Assembly: GCF_900120175.1 (NCBI RefSeq)
Contig: NZ_FQLF01000001.1
Span: 558,001-622,000 of the forward strand
Direction: 5' to 3'
Length of the DNA: 64,000 nucleotides
DNA from: Oceanicoccus sp. KOV_DT_Chl
GTDB lineage: Bacteria > Pseudomonadota > Gammaproteobacteria > Pseudomonadales > Dasaniaceae
The notes under the pieces were generated by a model. The model did not search any database. It was not told where the DNA came from and saw only the letters and a program-made list of their open reading frames with translations. Made by a program: the position numbers and the translations under genes. Positions 49,361 to 59,670 of this stretch are shown piece by piece. The stretch's first letter is position 1. Each line of letters starts with the position of its first letter.

Positions 49361-49927
49361 TTATAAGCCGTTTTCTTGCAGTAAGGTATTAATCTCGGAT
49401 GCCATGGTTTGTTGCCACTGTACTTTATTGTTGTCGACCAATTGTTCCAGTGGGATTCTAATGGGTAACTGGAAGCCTCGACAATCGAGGTTGGCTGCAG
49501 GAATGGGGATATCTATGGCTACACTAACCCGGATGTCGGTAGGTTTTAATAATGGGGTGATGGTAAACCGCCCGTTGGTGTAGAACAAGCTTTGACAGGG
49601 GATGTTGATTTTTTCGCCCATAAAAGTTTGATTAACTGTGCTGCTGATTGCAATGGCCAACGGCAAGGAGGTGTTCATCTGTCGTGTATCGCTGCTAAAT
49701 GTTGATTTTCCCGATTTTTTTACGGTAATAGAATATAACCCTAGCTCCCAAGGTTTATTCTTATGCTCATAAAGTATCGCGGGTAATTTTTCCTCAATGA
49801 GTCGGCCAATAAGTTGGTCGGTTATAATTTCTGCCGACGCTATCGGGGAAATAGCTATTAATAAAGCAAAACTGAAAAATATTTTTCCAGATATTAATTC
49901 CACTGTAGATAAAAAATTGTATTGCAT
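49361..49927 (-). CDS. Exported protein of unknown function (YceB/DUF1439-like shape)
   Basis: A 188-residue protein. Residues about 13-32 (GKIFFSFALLIAISPIASA) make a signal peptide with a cleavage site near 32. The mature part alternates hydrophobic beta strands (NTSLPLAIAISSTVNQTF, DIRVSVAIDIPI, FQLPIRIPLEQLVD) and recalls DUF1439/YceB-type lipid-binding folds. No lipobox Cys is present, and I cannot name the family. It lies between the PRMT-like and DUF2489-like genes on the same strand. Confidence 0.6.
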   Translation of the reverse strand: MQYNFLSTVELISGKIFFSFALLIAISPIASAEIITDQLIGRLIEEKLPAILYEHKNKPWELGLYSITVKKSGKSTFSSDTRQMNTSLPLAIAISSTVNQTFMGEKINIPCQSLFYTNGRFTITPLLKPTDIRVSVAIDIPIPAANLDCRGFQLPIRIPLEQLVDNNKVQWQQTMASEINTLLQENGL

Positions 49928-49959
49928 GAATCACATACCTTAATGCTAATGATGGTGAC

Positions 49960-50955
49960 TTATATTTTTCCTTGGGGTAGATCGGCGCTTAATGGCTGAG
50001 ACTGTTCATTAACACTTAGCGTTGTTATCCCATCAGTAATGGACCAGCTCCAAAACTGTTCTTTACCTACTTGTTCGGTCAGTGGTGAAATAGTAATGGT
50101 TAGTTCACGGCCGGGGCTAACGACAAAGGGTTCAGGTAGCGGAAACAATATTTGATCCCAGTGGGTGGGCATATCGCTAGGTCCGGTACCAAACTCCACG
50201 CCTGAACTTAATGCTGAACTAAACCAGCTGCAAAGCGCAAATACTGTAGCGTTCTTTTCAGGTGTGACTGTGCCGCTGAATACTCTAGGCGTGGTGGCTT
50301 TGTTGATGGTGTGCATATCAAGAGAGCCCAAGTGAGCAGTATTCTCCAGTATACACTCAGGGTCCAGCGTGACTAAATCTGTTTGCTGCAATGGCACATG
50401 CGCTATGGGTGAGAAATCAATATCGTAGGGTTGGTCTTTTAAAAAACATAAGTCTTCCAATATGTCTTCATCACAAACCAGGCCGGCATGGAGGCTCACT
50501 TCGGCGGGAATCATGATGCCATCGGCAGCCAGGTAACGATCACGAACGGCTAACAATGGTTCTAGCATAGCTTCATAAAACAGGCAGTGCCCCATCCATT
50601 CGGAAACAATGACATCGACTTTTTTATCGAGCTGCAGGCTTTGATGGTCGTCATGGTAAAAATCAATGCTGTCAAAATTATTCGCCTGTGCGATTTCCTT
50701 GGCAGTTTTGATAAAGGGAGAGCGATCAACGGCGATGACTTTGCTGGCTCCAGCACGAGCGGCAAACATAGCAAGTATGCCGGTGCCGCAACCAAAATCC
50801 AGTACGGTGTGCTCCGGTTTGACGACCTCGGCTATCGCTTGTTCGTAAGCGTCTGTGCGCACTACATCCTGCAACATTACCTTGTGCATTGCTACGTCAC
50901 GGTAGGACATACGGTAGTGGCTGGGGTTTTGATCTTGCTCGTTTTGCTTGTTCAT
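49960..50955 (-). CDS. Protein arginine methyltransferase-like SAM methyltransferase
   Basis: A 331-residue class I methyltransferase with the full set of PRMT landmarks. These are the YF-x-x-Y-like helix replaced by HYRMSYRDVAMHKVMLQDVVRT, SAM motif I VLDFGCGTGI (51-60), motif II acid Asp77, the double-Glu loop SEWMGHCLFYEAML with Glu119 and Glu128 at the canonical spacing, and the THW loop at 264-266. A C-terminal beta-barrel follows. PRMTs methylate arginine side chains and are mainly eukaryotic; bacterial members are uncommon. The substrate is unknown. It is 125 bases downstream of the P450 gene on the same strand. Confidence 0.85.
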   Translation of the reverse strand: MNKQNEQDQNPSHYRMSYRDVAMHKVMLQDVVRTDAYEQAIAEVVKPEHTVLDFGCGTGILAMFAARAGASKVIAVDRSPFIKTAKEIAQANNFDSIDFYHDDHQSLQLDKKVDVIVSEWMGHCLFYEAMLEPLLAVRDRYLAADGIMIPAEVSLHAGLVCDEDILEDLCFLKDQPYDIDFSPIAHVPLQQTDLVTLDPECILENTAHLGSLDMHTINKATTPRVFSGTVTPEKNATVFALCSWFSSALSSGVEFGTGPSDMPTHWDQILFPLPEPFVVSPGRELTITISPLTEQVGKEQFWSWSITDGITTLSVNEQSQPLSADLPQGKI

Positions 50956-51008
50956 ATAAGCGTCAACTTTTTCTTTGCTTTAAAATTGAAAAAGAATAGA
51001 CGAGCGTA

Positions 51009-51038
51009 GCCGGAAAAGACATTAATATCGTTTCCGGC
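51009..51038. terminator. Hairpin between the P450 and PRMT-like genes
   Basis: Eight-bp arms GCCGGAAA (51009-51016) and TTTCCGGC (51031-51038) with a 14-base loop. On the minus strand it lies 43 bases after the P450 stop. It has no adjoining U tract, though T-rich sequence follows, so terminator function is only possible. Confidence 0.4.
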
Positions 51039-51080
51039 GGGACGTTATTTTATTGGCTGACGGGCTGCTTGGCGATTAAA

Positions 51081-52322
51081 TCAAACTTCCGCGTCAAAAG
51101 AAATTGGCATTGCCTTGATACTGTTGACAAAATAATCCCGAACATAGGCTACCGGCTCGGTAAATTGCGGGTTTCTCAAGCGGGGGATAAATTCTTCAAA
51201 CATCACCTGCATTTCTAACCGTGACATATGTGCGCCAATGCAAAAGTGTTCGCCAGTGCCAAAGGCGCGGTGTTGACTGCTCAGTTCAGGGTTGTTTTTA
51301 AAGCGCTCAACATCGAAGGTCTCCGGGTTTTCAAAAATAGCCGGGTCATGATTGATAGCTTGCCAGTTGAGCACCATTTTATCGCCAGCTTTGAGTTGCT
51401 GGCCTGCTATTTCGACATCTTCCATAACGGTGCGGCGCATTTGTACAAAGGCTGGGTTGTAGCGAAGTACTTCTTCAACCGCGAAGGGGATAAGGTCTGG
51501 ATCGTCGATTAATTTCTGTAATTGGTCCGGGTGTTCAATCAGTAGCCGCATGCCGTGGGCGATCACTGAGCGGGTACTTTCGTTACCGGCGGCGATCAGC
51601 ATAAGGAAAAATAACTGGAATTCATCGGCCGTTAGTTTTTCATCGTTAACCGTGCCATCAAGCAGGGCGCCAACAATATCGGTTAAGGGTGTGGTTTTGT
51701 GTTGCTCTGCCAGATTGGCAGCATAGGCGTAAACTTCGATCGCCGCAGCTTGAGCGGCTGCAGCCCCTTGTTCGCCGCTCATGTCTTCATCTTCAGTAAA
51801 GATCATGGTGTTAGTCCATTCGAAAAACTGTTGTTTGTCTTTCATTGGGATACCGCATAGTGACAGTATGGCTACCAAAGGTAATTCTGCTGCGACATCA
51901 GTGACGAATTCGCAATGCCCCTGTTTGGCAATGTTATCGATGGTCTCTTTTGCCACTTCGCGGAACCGCTGCTCGTAGCCTTGTACGGCCTTAGGGGTAA
52001 AGGCATTGCGGACAATGCGTCGGTACTTTACATGCTCTGGTGGGTCCATATTGACTAGCATTAATCGAGAAAGGGCGATCTCATCCTCTGGCATTTCCTT
52101 GGGTAGGATAGTTTTGGCCTGGCTGGAAAATAGTAGCGGCTGTTTGCATATGTAATCGGCAATCTCGCGCTTCATTACAGCCCAGTATGGCACGCCGGTG
52201 ATGGGATCCTCGATATAAGCGAGGCCACCCGATTGCTCTCTGATCCCCGCGAAGATGGCATGGTGGCCACCACCGATATAAATATCCGGGTCTAATATGT
52301 TTTTAAAGGGGCATGATGACAT
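51081..52322 (-). CDS. Cytochrome P450 (bacterial class, sterol/steroid-like)
   Basis: A 413-residue soluble bacterial P450. The I-helix AAGNESTR (about 245-252) holds the acidic-Thr pair, the K-helix EEVLRYN has E-x-x-R, and the heme loop FGTGEHFCIGAHMSRLE has Cys361. The general pattern recalls CYP125/CYP142-like families that oxidise sterol side chains or alkyl groups. Substrate cannot be fixed from sequence; the nearby hsa-type genes make a steroid or terpenoid plausible. Electron donors (ferredoxin and reductase) are not adjacent. Alone on its strand with a 680-base upstream gap. Confidence 0.92.
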   Translation of the reverse strand: MSSCPFKNILDPDIYIGGGHHAIFAGIREQSGGLAYIEDPITGVPYWAVMKREIADYICKQPLLFSSQAKTILPKEMPEDEIALSRLMLVNMDPPEHVKYRRIVRNAFTPKAVQGYEQRFREVAKETIDNIAKQGHCEFVTDVAAELPLVAILSLCGIPMKDKQQFFEWTNTMIFTEDEDMSGEQGAAAAQAAAIEVYAYAANLAEQHKTTPLTDIVGALLDGTVNDEKLTADEFQLFFLMLIAAGNESTRSVIAHGMRLLIEHPDQLQKLIDDPDLIPFAVEEVLRYNPAFVQMRRTVMEDVEIAGQQLKAGDKMVLNWQAINHDPAIFENPETFDVERFKNNPELSSQHRAFGTGEHFCIGAHMSRLEMQVMFEEFIPRLRNPQFTEPVAYVRDYFVNSIKAMPISFDAEV

Positions 52323-53003
52323 GGCAGGTTTCCATTATTAGTATTTATGGTTGCTGTGGAAGGCGGGCTATTTAGGTGAATTTTATGGTTGGTAAAGCAT
52401 AACACTGAAAAGGCTAATGTCTTGTAGGGAGTAGGCTAATGAAAGTCGGGGATGGTGATTCATTGCCAAGGTGGTTTAATTATTTGTACTCTCGGTTCGC
52501 TGGCATCCACTAGGGTAGAGGATGCGTACTATGAATTAACTGATTTTTTCCGTCTTCATCCGCTAAGTAGCTCTATTAATTCAATTTTTTTCAACGCCAA
52601 AGGAAATAATTATGGCTTGTTATAAAAAAACTTAATGCAGTGAAAGGCCCAGAAAGTCTGACTTCGAGCGAACAAGGGTAGATATTGGCCCTCTTTTTGC
52701 ACTCATTTCAACCCGTTGATATGGCTTCTCAACCGCCAAACAATTGCCGCTTGGTGCCACATTAGGGTAAAATGGCGGGCTGATTAGGGCCAATGTAGGC
52801 AATGATACGGCGTTAATCCGTGTTGAACTGTTGGAAGCCTCAAAAAACTGCACATAGAAGAAGCTAGGAAAGATCAGAATAGCTTAAATCTGCTAGAGAA
52901 TAAGCGCCTTGGATTAATTTTTTCTGCACGAATGGTTTAGCCGCCCTTTGTGTAGTGATCACCGCCCCTGTTAGCTTGTGGCGAAATGTATGGGAAGTTA
53001 AAT
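52323..53003. other. Intergenic region between P450 and gltB
   Basis: About 680 bases without a gene. It must hold the divergent promoters for the P450 and gltB. A strong-looking ribosome site (AAAGGAAATAATT) precedes ATG 52612, but that frame closes after seven codons (TAA 52633-52635). I see no RNA gene, repeat or mobile element. Confidence 0.5.
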
Positions 53004-56000
53004 ATGACTAGTAAGAACAATCAATCTCGTGGTCTGTATCGTTCAGAATTTGAGCGCGACAGTTGTGGTATTGGCTTTGTTACCAATTTAAAAGGTAAGA
53101 AGTCGCACGATATTATTGAGAATGCACTAACCATGCTGACTTGCATGGAACACCGTGGCGGGACCGGCTTCGATGTTCGCAGTGGTGATGGTGCAGGTAT
53201 TCTGATTCAAATTCCCCATGAATTTTTTGTTACTGAAGGCGAGCGTTTAGGCATAGCAGTTCCTGATGCTGGTGAATATGGCGTTGGGATGATATTTTTC
53301 CCCGCAGATGAAACGCTGTTAGAGCCTTGTCGCAAAGTTTTTAATGCCAATGCTGCAGAGCTGGGGCTGGAAATTTTAGGTTATCGCCCGGTGCCTTCTG
53401 ATAATTCGATGCTTGGTGCTGCATCAGTAGAGTCAGAGCCACAAATTGAACAGGTCTTTATTAAAAAGCCTGACGGACTTACCCAGCAAGAATTCGATCG
53501 TAAGCTGTATGTATTACGTAAATACACTGGGCATACTATTAACGAAAAAGTCACTGCCGAGGCTGATGTTTTTTACATCGCGTCTTTATCTTCCAGCACC
53601 GTTGTCTACAAAGGTCAGTTCACCACCGCGCAGGTACGCCAGTACTATCTAGACCTTCAAAATGATAACGTGAAGTCCGGTCTAGCGATGTTCCATTCTC
53701 GCTTTTCAACCAATACATTTCCTGCCTGGCGTCGGGCCCAGCCGTTTCGCTATTTAGCGCATAACGGTGAAATCAATACTGTACAAGGCAATATTAATTG
53801 GATGAACGCGCGCGAAGCGATGTTTAAGTCCATAAATTTTAGTGACGCCGAGCTAAAAATGTTAACGCCGATTTGTAATCGTGGTAACTCTGATTCAGCT
53901 AACCTGGATATGGCCATTGAATTATTGGTGTTGAGCGGACGTTCGCTACCACACGTTATGATGATGTTGGTACCAGAGGCATGGCAAACACAGGAAAACA
54001 TGGACCCTGTGAAGCGCGCTTTTTATGAATATTATGCCTGCGTTATGGAGCCTTGGGATGGTCCGGCATCCTTGTCATTTACCGATGGTAAAATCATTGG
54101 TGCTACCCTTGACCGCAACGGTTTACGGCCATCACGTTATCTGGTGACTGATGACGGCACGTTGATCATGGGCTCTGAAACAGGTGCGCTGTGTGTTGAT
54201 CAATCAACCGTGGTTCAGAAAGGGCGTTTACAGCCCGGCAAGATTTTTGTCGCCGATCTAGAGAAAGGTCGCATCATCAGTGATGATGAAATCAAGAAAG
54301 AAATCAGCTCAGCCCAGCCATATGGTCAGTGGTTGGCTGAAAATAAAATTTTACTAAGCGATCTGCCTACCCCAGCGTCCACCCGGGTGCAGCCAGCTGC
54401 TGCCAGCCTAAGACGACTGCAAAAAGCGTTTGGTTACAGTAATGAAGACCTGAATATCATCTTTACCCAGATGATAGAAACAGCGAAAGAACCTTTGGGT
54501 TCAATGGGTACGCATACGCCATTGGCCGTGTTGTCTGATCGCCCCCAACAATTGTCTGTTTACTTCAAACAATTATTCGCACAGGTGACCAACCCACCGA
54601 TCGATCCTATTCGTGAAGAGTTGGTGATGTCCTTGCGTGGTTATGTGGGTAATTCACCTAACTTACTTGAAGAAACTCCTGAGCATTGTCACAAGCTCGA
54701 AATTGATCAGCCGGTACTGACAAATGAGGAGTTTAATAAGTTAAAACATATTGATCACAATCATTTACAGTCGCAAACGATCAACATTACGTTTAAGGCA
54801 AGCGGCAAGCCCGGCGAGTTAAAGTCGGCTTTGGATAGAGTGTGCCAGTATGCCAAAGATGCGGTTAACGACGGTTATACTTTGCTGCTGTTGAGCGATC
54901 GCGCTGTTGATACCGATCATGCAGCCATCCCGTCAGTGTTAGCGACTGCTGCGGTGCATCATTATTTAATCCGCGAAGGTTTGCGTGCCAAAACTGACCT
55001 TATTTTAGAAGCCGGTGATGTACGTGAAACGCATCATTTTGCCACCGTTCTTGGTTATGGCGCAGCTGCAGTAAACCCTTACCTTGCGTTCGAGTCTATG
55101 TACGAGCTGCGTGACGAGGGTGTTATTTCTACTGAGTTATCTAACGAACAGGTTGTTAGCAAGTATGTGAAAGCAGTTAACAGCGGGCTATTGAAAATTT
55201 TCTCGAAAATGGGTGTTTCGACACTACAATCCTATCAAGGTGCGCAAATCTTTGAAGCGCTGGGGATTAATCGCGAAGTTATTGATACCTATTTCACTGG
55301 AACCATTAGTCGTATTGAAGGTATTTCTCTGGACCAAATTGCGCAGGAAGCGCTGCTCAGTCATCGTGAAGGTTTCCCTACTGAAAGCCGAATTGCTGTT
55401 GATAACCTACTGAAAACCGGTGGCGAGTATGCCTGGCGTCACGATGGTGAGAGCCAGTTGTTTAACCCTACGACAATTCGTTTATTGCAGCATTCTTCTG
55501 CTAGCAATGACAAGGCTATGTTTAAGGAATATGCCGAAGTTATCGATGATCAGGCAAAACAAGCGCTGACACTCCGTGGCTTGCTGGAATTTCAATCGGG
55601 TCATAAATCGATTCCGCTAGAAGAGGTGGAGCCAGTAGAAAACATTTTCAAACGATTTGCTTCAGGGGCGATGTCATTTGGTTCTATTTCCTGGGAAGCT
55701 CACACTACTTTGGCAATGGCGATGAATCGTATTGGCGGTAAGAGTAATAGTGGTGAGGGTGGTGAAGACCCGATTCGATTTACTCCAATGGAAAATGGCG
55801 ATTCCATGAACTCTGCTATTAAGCAGGTCGCATCAGGCCGTTTTGGTGTTACTAGCCACTATCTGGCTAATGCGCAAGAGTTACAAATCAAAATGGCGCA
55901 GGGTGCTAAGCCCGGTGAGGGCGGTCAGCTACCAGGGCATAAAGTAGATGCGTGGATCGGTCGCACCCGTGGTTCAACACCAGGTGTTGGCTTGATTTCA

Positions 56001-57611
56001 CCGCCGCCACACCACGATATTTATTCCATCGAAGATTTAGCCCAGTTAATTTACGATTTGAAAAATGCTAATAGAGATGCCCGCGTTAACGTTAAGCTGG
56101 TTTCTGAAGCGGGTGTTGGGACGATCGCGTCCGGCGTCTGTAAAGCCTATGCAGATGTGGTTTTGATCGCAGGGCACGATGGCGGTACGGGCGCATCGCC
56201 GCTAAGTTCTATCAAGCATGCGGGGCTGCCATGGGAATTAGGTTTGGCTGAAACTCATCAGACTTTGGTGCGCAATAAATTACGTAGCCGTATCGTGGTA
56301 CAGACGGATGGTCAGCTACGTACGCCGCGTGATCTCGCCATAGCTGCGATGTTAGGTGCGGAAGAGTGGGGTATTGCTACTGCGGCATTAGTGGTGCAGG
56401 GCTGTATTATGATGCGTAAGTGTCATTTGAATACTTGCCCGGTAGGTATCGCAACGCAGGACAAAGAGTTACGTAGTCGCTTCGCCGGTCAGGTTGACGT
56501 TGTTGTTAACTTCTTTACTTTGTTGGCTGAAGGTTTACGTGAGTTGATGGCAGAGCTCGGCTATCGCACAGTGAATGAAATGGTGGGTCAAACCCAAAGC
56601 TTGAAAGTACGCGAGGATGTCGATCACTGGAAATACAAAGGCGTTGATTTGTCGTCGCTGCTATATAAGGAAGAGGGCGCGCCTGATCAAACACTGTATT
56701 GTTCAATCGAGCAGAAGCATTTAATTCACGACATTATTGATCGCAAGATGATTATTGATGCGAAAGAAGCCATTGAGAATCAAACTCCGGTCAAGCTTGA
56801 ATATGATGTGGTTAATACTGACCGTACCATTGGCGCAATGCTATCGAATGAGATATCGAAAAAATATAATGCTGAAGGTTTACCCGAAGACACCATTACC
56901 GTGAAATTTAATGGTTCTGCGGGACAGAGTTTTGGTTGTTTCTCTGCTAAAGGCGTGCGCTTGGAGTTAGAGGGCGATGCCAACGATTATTTTGGTAAGG
57001 GTTTGTCCGGTGCGCATCTGGTGGTTTATCCCGCTAAAAACGCACCCTTTTCACCTCGCGACAATATCTTGATTGGTAATGTTGCGTTCTTCGGTGCAAC
57101 CGGTGGTAAAGCCTTTATCCGTGGTGTCGCTGGTGAACGTTTCTGTGTACGTAACTCAGGTGCGACGGCTGTAGTTGAAGGCGTTGGTGATCACGGTTGC
57201 GAATATATGACGGGTGGCAAGGCGATAGTCCTTGGCGAAACGGGGCGTAACTTTGCTGCAGGTATGTCTGGCGGTATCGCGTATGTGTTCGATCGAGATG
57301 GTACTTTTGCCAGCAAGTGTAATATGGAAATGGTTGAGCTTGAGCCATTGCAAAAGCCGGAAGATATTGCGGACTTAAAAGCCTTGATTGAGGAGCACAA
57401 GGAAGAAACCGGCTCGGATGTCGCTGAAGAGCTATTAGCTGACTGGGATAATGCCATTACACGTTTTGTGAAAGTGATGCCTATCGATTACAAGCAGATG
57501 CAATTGTATATGGACAAGGCGCGCGAAACTGGCAAGTTCGAGACTGAATATGAAGTGGCTGTCGAAGCTTTCGACATGCATTTAGAAAACCTGGCGGCTC
57601 AAAAAGCCTGA
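53004..57611 (+). CDS. gltB: Glutamate synthase (NADPH) large subunit
   Basis: A 1535-residue GOGAT alpha subunit. The N-terminal amidotransferase region starts with the catalytic Cys in FERDSCGIGFV, followed by MEHRGGTGFDVRSGDGAG. The FMN-binding/synthase domain has EIATRFASGAMSFG-type text (FKRFASGAMSFGSISWE), KMAQGAKPGEGGQLPGHKV, IAGHDGGTGASP and the 3Fe-4S cysteines in CIMMRKCHLNTCPVGIATQD. A C-terminal GXGXG beta-helix domain ends it. It makes two glutamates from glutamine and 2-oxoglutarate. GGGAAG at 52991-52996 supports ATG 53004 rather than ATG 52986. gltD follows after 20 bases. Confidence 0.96.
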   Translation: MTSKNNQSRGLYRSEFERDSCGIGFVTNLKGKKSHDIIENALTMLTCMEHRGGTGFDVRSGDGAGILIQIPHEFFVTEGERLGIAVPDAGEYGVGMIFFPADETLLEPCRKVFNANAAELGLEILGYRPVPSDNSMLGAASVESEPQIEQVFIKKPDGLTQQEFDRKLYVLRKYTGHTINEKVTAEADVFYIASLSSSTVVYKGQFTTAQVRQYYLDLQNDNVKSGLAMFHSRFSTNTFPAWRRAQPFRYLAHNGEINTVQGNINWMNAREAMFKSINFSDAELKMLTPICNRGNSDSANLDMAIELLVLSGRSLPHVMMMLVPEAWQTQENMDPVKRAFYEYYACVMEPWDGPASLSFTDGKIIGATLDRNGLRPSRYLVTDDGTLIMGSETGALCVDQSTVVQKGRLQPGKIFVADLEKGRIISDDEIKKEISSAQPYGQWLAENKILLSDLPTPASTRVQPAAASLRRLQKAFGYSNEDLNIIFTQMIETAKEPLGSMGTHTPLAVLSDRPQQLSVYFKQLFAQVTNPPIDPIREELVMSLRGYVGNSPNLLEETPEHCHKLEIDQPVLTNEEFNKLKHIDHNHLQSQTINITFKASGKPGELKSALDRVCQYAKDAVNDGYTLLLLSDRAVDTDHAAIPSVLATAAVHHYLIREGLRAKTDLILEAGDVRETHHFATVLGYGAAAVNPYLAFESMYELRDEGVISTELSNEQVVSKYVKAVNSGLLKIFSKMGVSTLQSYQGAQIFEALGINREVIDTYFTGTISRIEGISLDQIAQEALLSHREGFPTESRIAVDNLLKTGGEYAWRHDGESQLFNPTTIRLLQHSSASNDKAMFKEYAEVIDDQAKQALTLRGLLEFQSGHKSIPLEEVEPVENIFKRFASGAMSFGSISWEAHTTLAMAMNRIGGKSNSGEGGEDPIRFTPMENGDSMNSAIKQVASGRFGVTSHYLANAQELQIKMAQGAKPGEGGQLPGHKVDAWIGRTRGSTPGVGLISPPPHHDIYSIEDLAQLIYDLKNANRDARVNVKLVSEAGVGTIASGVCKAYADVVLIAGHDGGTGASPLSSIKHAGLPWELGLAETHQTLVRNKLRSRIVVQTDGQLRTPRDLAIAAMLGAEEWGIATAALVVQGCIMMRKCHLNTCPVGIATQDKELRSRFAGQVDVVVNFFTLLAEGLRELMAELGYRTVNEMVGQTQSLKVREDVDHWKYKGVDLSSLLYKEEGAPDQTLYCSIEQKHLIHDIIDRKMIIDAKEAIENQTPVKLEYDVVNTDRTIGAMLSNEISKKYNAEGLPEDTITVKFNGSAGQSFGCFSAKGVRLELEGDANDYFGKGLSGAHLVVYPAKNAPFSPRDNILIGNVAFFGATGGKAFIRGVAGERFCVRNSGATAVVEGVGDHGCEYMTGGKAIVLGETGRNFAAGMSGGIAYVFDRDGTFASKCNMEMVELEPLQKPEDIADLKALIEEHKEETGSDVAEELLADWDNAITRFVKVMPIDYKQMQLYMDKARETGKFETEYEVAVEAFDMHLENLAAQKA

Positions 57612-57631
57612 GCTGAATAGGAGAAAGAATT

Positions 57632-59119
57632 ATGGGTAATCCCACTGGTTTTATGAAAGTAGCAAGAGCGTTACCGGAAGATCGTGATCCGGCTAAACGA
57701 TTGATCGATTGGCAGGAAGTTCATGAGCATATGGAAACGCCCGCTATTGAGAAGCAGGCTTCACGTTGTATGGATTGCGGCGTGCCATTTTGTCAGTCGG
57801 CTGTCTCAAAATATGCGCCGGCTGTCGCAGGTTGCCCGGTTAACAATCTTATACCTGAGTGGAATCATTTGATCTACAAAGGTCGCTGGAAAGATGCAGT
57901 AGACTTATTGCATAAAACTAACAATTTTCCCGAGTTTACTGGGCGTGTGTGTCCTGCGCCGTGTGAAGGTGCATGTGTATTGGGTATTAATGCCGACCCG
58001 GTAACGATCAAGTTACATGAAGTCGCTATCATTGATCGTGCTTTTGAAGAAGGTTGGGTCGTTGCTGTACCGCCAGTTAAACGCAGTGGTAAAACTGTGG
58101 CCGTGATTGGTTCAGGCCCTGCCGGTTTGGCTGCTGCTGCGCAGTTGAATAAAGCGGGTCATATGGTCACTGTGTTTGAACGCGCTGATCGTATTGGCGG
58201 CTTGTTGATGTACGGCATTCCAAATATGAAACTGCAGAAAGAAATTGTGCAGCGTCGGGTGGATTTGCTGGCCGAAGAAGGTGTAGTGTTTGTTACCAAT
58301 ACCGAAGTAGGAAAAGATATTACTGCAGAAAAAATTGAACAGGATTTTGATGCGGTTGTGTTGTGTGTTGGTGCGACTGTGCCGCGTGATTTGCAGGCCG
58401 AGGGCCGGCAGTTAAACGGTATTCATTTCGCTGTTGATTTCCTGCGTTTGAATACCAAGAGTTTGTTGGATAGTGAACACAAAGACGGTAATTACATCAG
58501 CGCTGAAGGTAAAAATGTTGTTGTTATCGGTGGCGGTGATACCGGTACTGACTGTGTAGGTACGTCATTGCGCCATAAGTGCAAGAATGTAATTCAGCTC
58601 GAAATTATGCCGCAGCCACCGTTATCAAGACAGCCAAATAACCCTTGGCCGCAATGGCCAAAGCGTTTGCTGATTGATTATGGCCAGGAAGAATCAATTG
58701 CTGTACAGGGTGGCGATCCACGTAATTATTTAGTGCAGACTACCAAGATCGAGGACGATGGTAATGGCAATGTTAAAGCGGTGCATACGGTAGATATTGA
58801 GTGGGTTAAAACGCCGGAAGGTCATATGATTCCGCAGGAAGTGGCAGGTAGTGCAAAAGTTCACCCTGCTGACATCGTGTTATTGGCGATGGGCTTTATG
58901 GGTCCAGAAGGTGGCCTGGTCGAGCAGTTTGGTTTGGAGACGGACCCACGTTCAAATATCAAGGCTGACTACGATGTGTTTGCGACCAGTAAGCCGAGCA
59001 TTTTTGCCGCTGGTGATGGTCGTCGTGGTCAAAGTTTGATTGTATGGGCAATTGATGAAGGTCGTCGTGCAGCTCGTGAAGTGGATAAGTTTTTGATGGG
59101 CGAAAGTTATTTGCCTTAG
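57632..59119 (+). CDS. gltD: Glutamate synthase (NADPH) small subunit
   Basis: A 495-residue GOGAT beta subunit. N-terminal iron-sulphur cysteines are in [20 protein letters not shown] and [13 protein letters not shown]. The FAD site [20 protein letters not shown] (about 155-174) and the NADPH site [15 protein letters not shown] follow. It supplies electrons from NADPH to GltB. AGGAG at 57619-57623 is placed well. The terminator 23 bases after the stop ends the gltBD transcript. Confidence 0.97.
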   Translation: MGNPTGFMKVARALPEDRDPAKRLIDWQEVHEHMETPAIEKQASRCMDCGVPFCQSAVSKYAPAVAGCPVNNLIPEWNHLIYKGRWKDAVDLLHKTNNFPEFTGRVCPAPCEGACVLGINADPVTIKLHEVAIIDRAFEEGWVVAVPPVKRSGKTVAVIGSGPAGLAAAAQLNKAGHMVTVFERADRIGGLLMYGIPNMKLQKEIVQRRVDLLAEEGVVFVTNTEVGKDITAEKIEQDFDAVVLCVGATVPRDLQAEGRQLNGIHFAVDFLRLNTKSLLDSEHKDGNYISAEGKNVVVIGGGDTGTDCVGTSLRHKCKNVIQLEIMPQPPLSRQPNNPWPQWPKRLLIDYGQEESIAVQGGDPRNYLVQTTKIEDDGNGNVKAVHTVDIEWVKTPEGHMIPQEVAGSAKVHPADIVLLAMGFMGPEGGLVEQFGLETDPRSNIKADYDVFATSKPSIFAAGDGRRGQSLIVWAIDEGRRAAREVDKFLMGESYLP

Positions 59120-59141
59120 TTCACGATCTAGATTCCATTAT

Positions 59142-59172
59142 AAAAAGGGGTGGCGTAAGCTACCCTTTTTTA
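59142..59172 (+). terminator. Rho-independent terminator after gltD
   Basis: AAAAAGGGGTGGC pairs with GCTACCCTTTTT across a GTAA loop, with one bulged G and a G-T wobble, followed by T-rich sequence. It begins 22 bases after the gltD stop. Confidence 0.75.
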
Positions 59173-59195
59173 TTGCCTGTGATAAAGAGAGTGTG

Positions 59196-59657
59196 ATGAA
59201 CTATTGGCTTTTTAAATCTGAACCCGATGAGTACAGTATTAATGATCTGGCCGCCGAGCCATCCGGTAGTGGTTGTTGGGACGGAATTCGTAATTATCAG
59301 GCGCGTAATATTCTGCGTGATCAGGTGCGGGAGGGTGATTTTGTTTTTTTTTATCACAGTAGTTGCAAGGTGCCTGGGGTTGCAGGTACAGCGATAGTGA
59401 CGCGTGGAGCCTATAGTGATCCGGCACAGTTTGACAAACAATCAAAGTATTATGATGAAAAATCTACTGCAGATAAGCCACGGTGGTTTTGTGTTGATCT
59501 GAGTTTTAAGTCTCGATTTAAAGAAGTGGTTTCGCTTAAAACTTTGAAGGCAACACCGGCACTGTCAGAAATGATGCTGCTCAAGCAGGGACGTTTATCG
59601 GTGCAGCCAGTGACAGCTGATGAGTGGCGTAAAATTTTGCAGATGGCGAAGCCCTAA
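59196..59657 (+). CDS. EVE domain protein (Thy28-like)
   Basis: A 153-residue EVE (PUA-like) protein. It opens YWLFKSEPDEYSINDL, with WDGIRNYQARNILRD (about 28-42) and FFYHSSCKVPGVAGTAIV, the usual EVE signature, and ends near PVTADEWRKIL. EVE domains are thought to bind modified bases in RNA or DNA. GAGAG precedes ATG 59196, preferred over the GTG at 59193. Its stop is 14 bases from the convergent mscS-type gene. Confidence 0.92.
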   Translation: MNYWLFKSEPDEYSINDLAAEPSGSGCWDGIRNYQARNILRDQVREGDFVFFYHSSCKVPGVAGTAIVTRGAYSDPAQFDKQSKYYDEKSTADKPRWFCVDLSFKSRFKEVVSLKTLKATPALSEMMLLKQGRLSVQPVTADEWRKILQMAKP

Positions 59658-59670
59658 AAGTAGCGCTTAG

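Noticed and set aside
52612-52635. Seven-codon frame after a strong ribosome site
   Set aside because: Restoring a base in the A7 run lengthens it only slightly, so it is probably not a coding gene; a leader peptide for a downstream gene is not supported by distance.
52632-52853. Leftward 73-codon open frame between P450 and gltB
   Set aside because: No family, no ribosome site, and composition not distinct from intergenic DNA.
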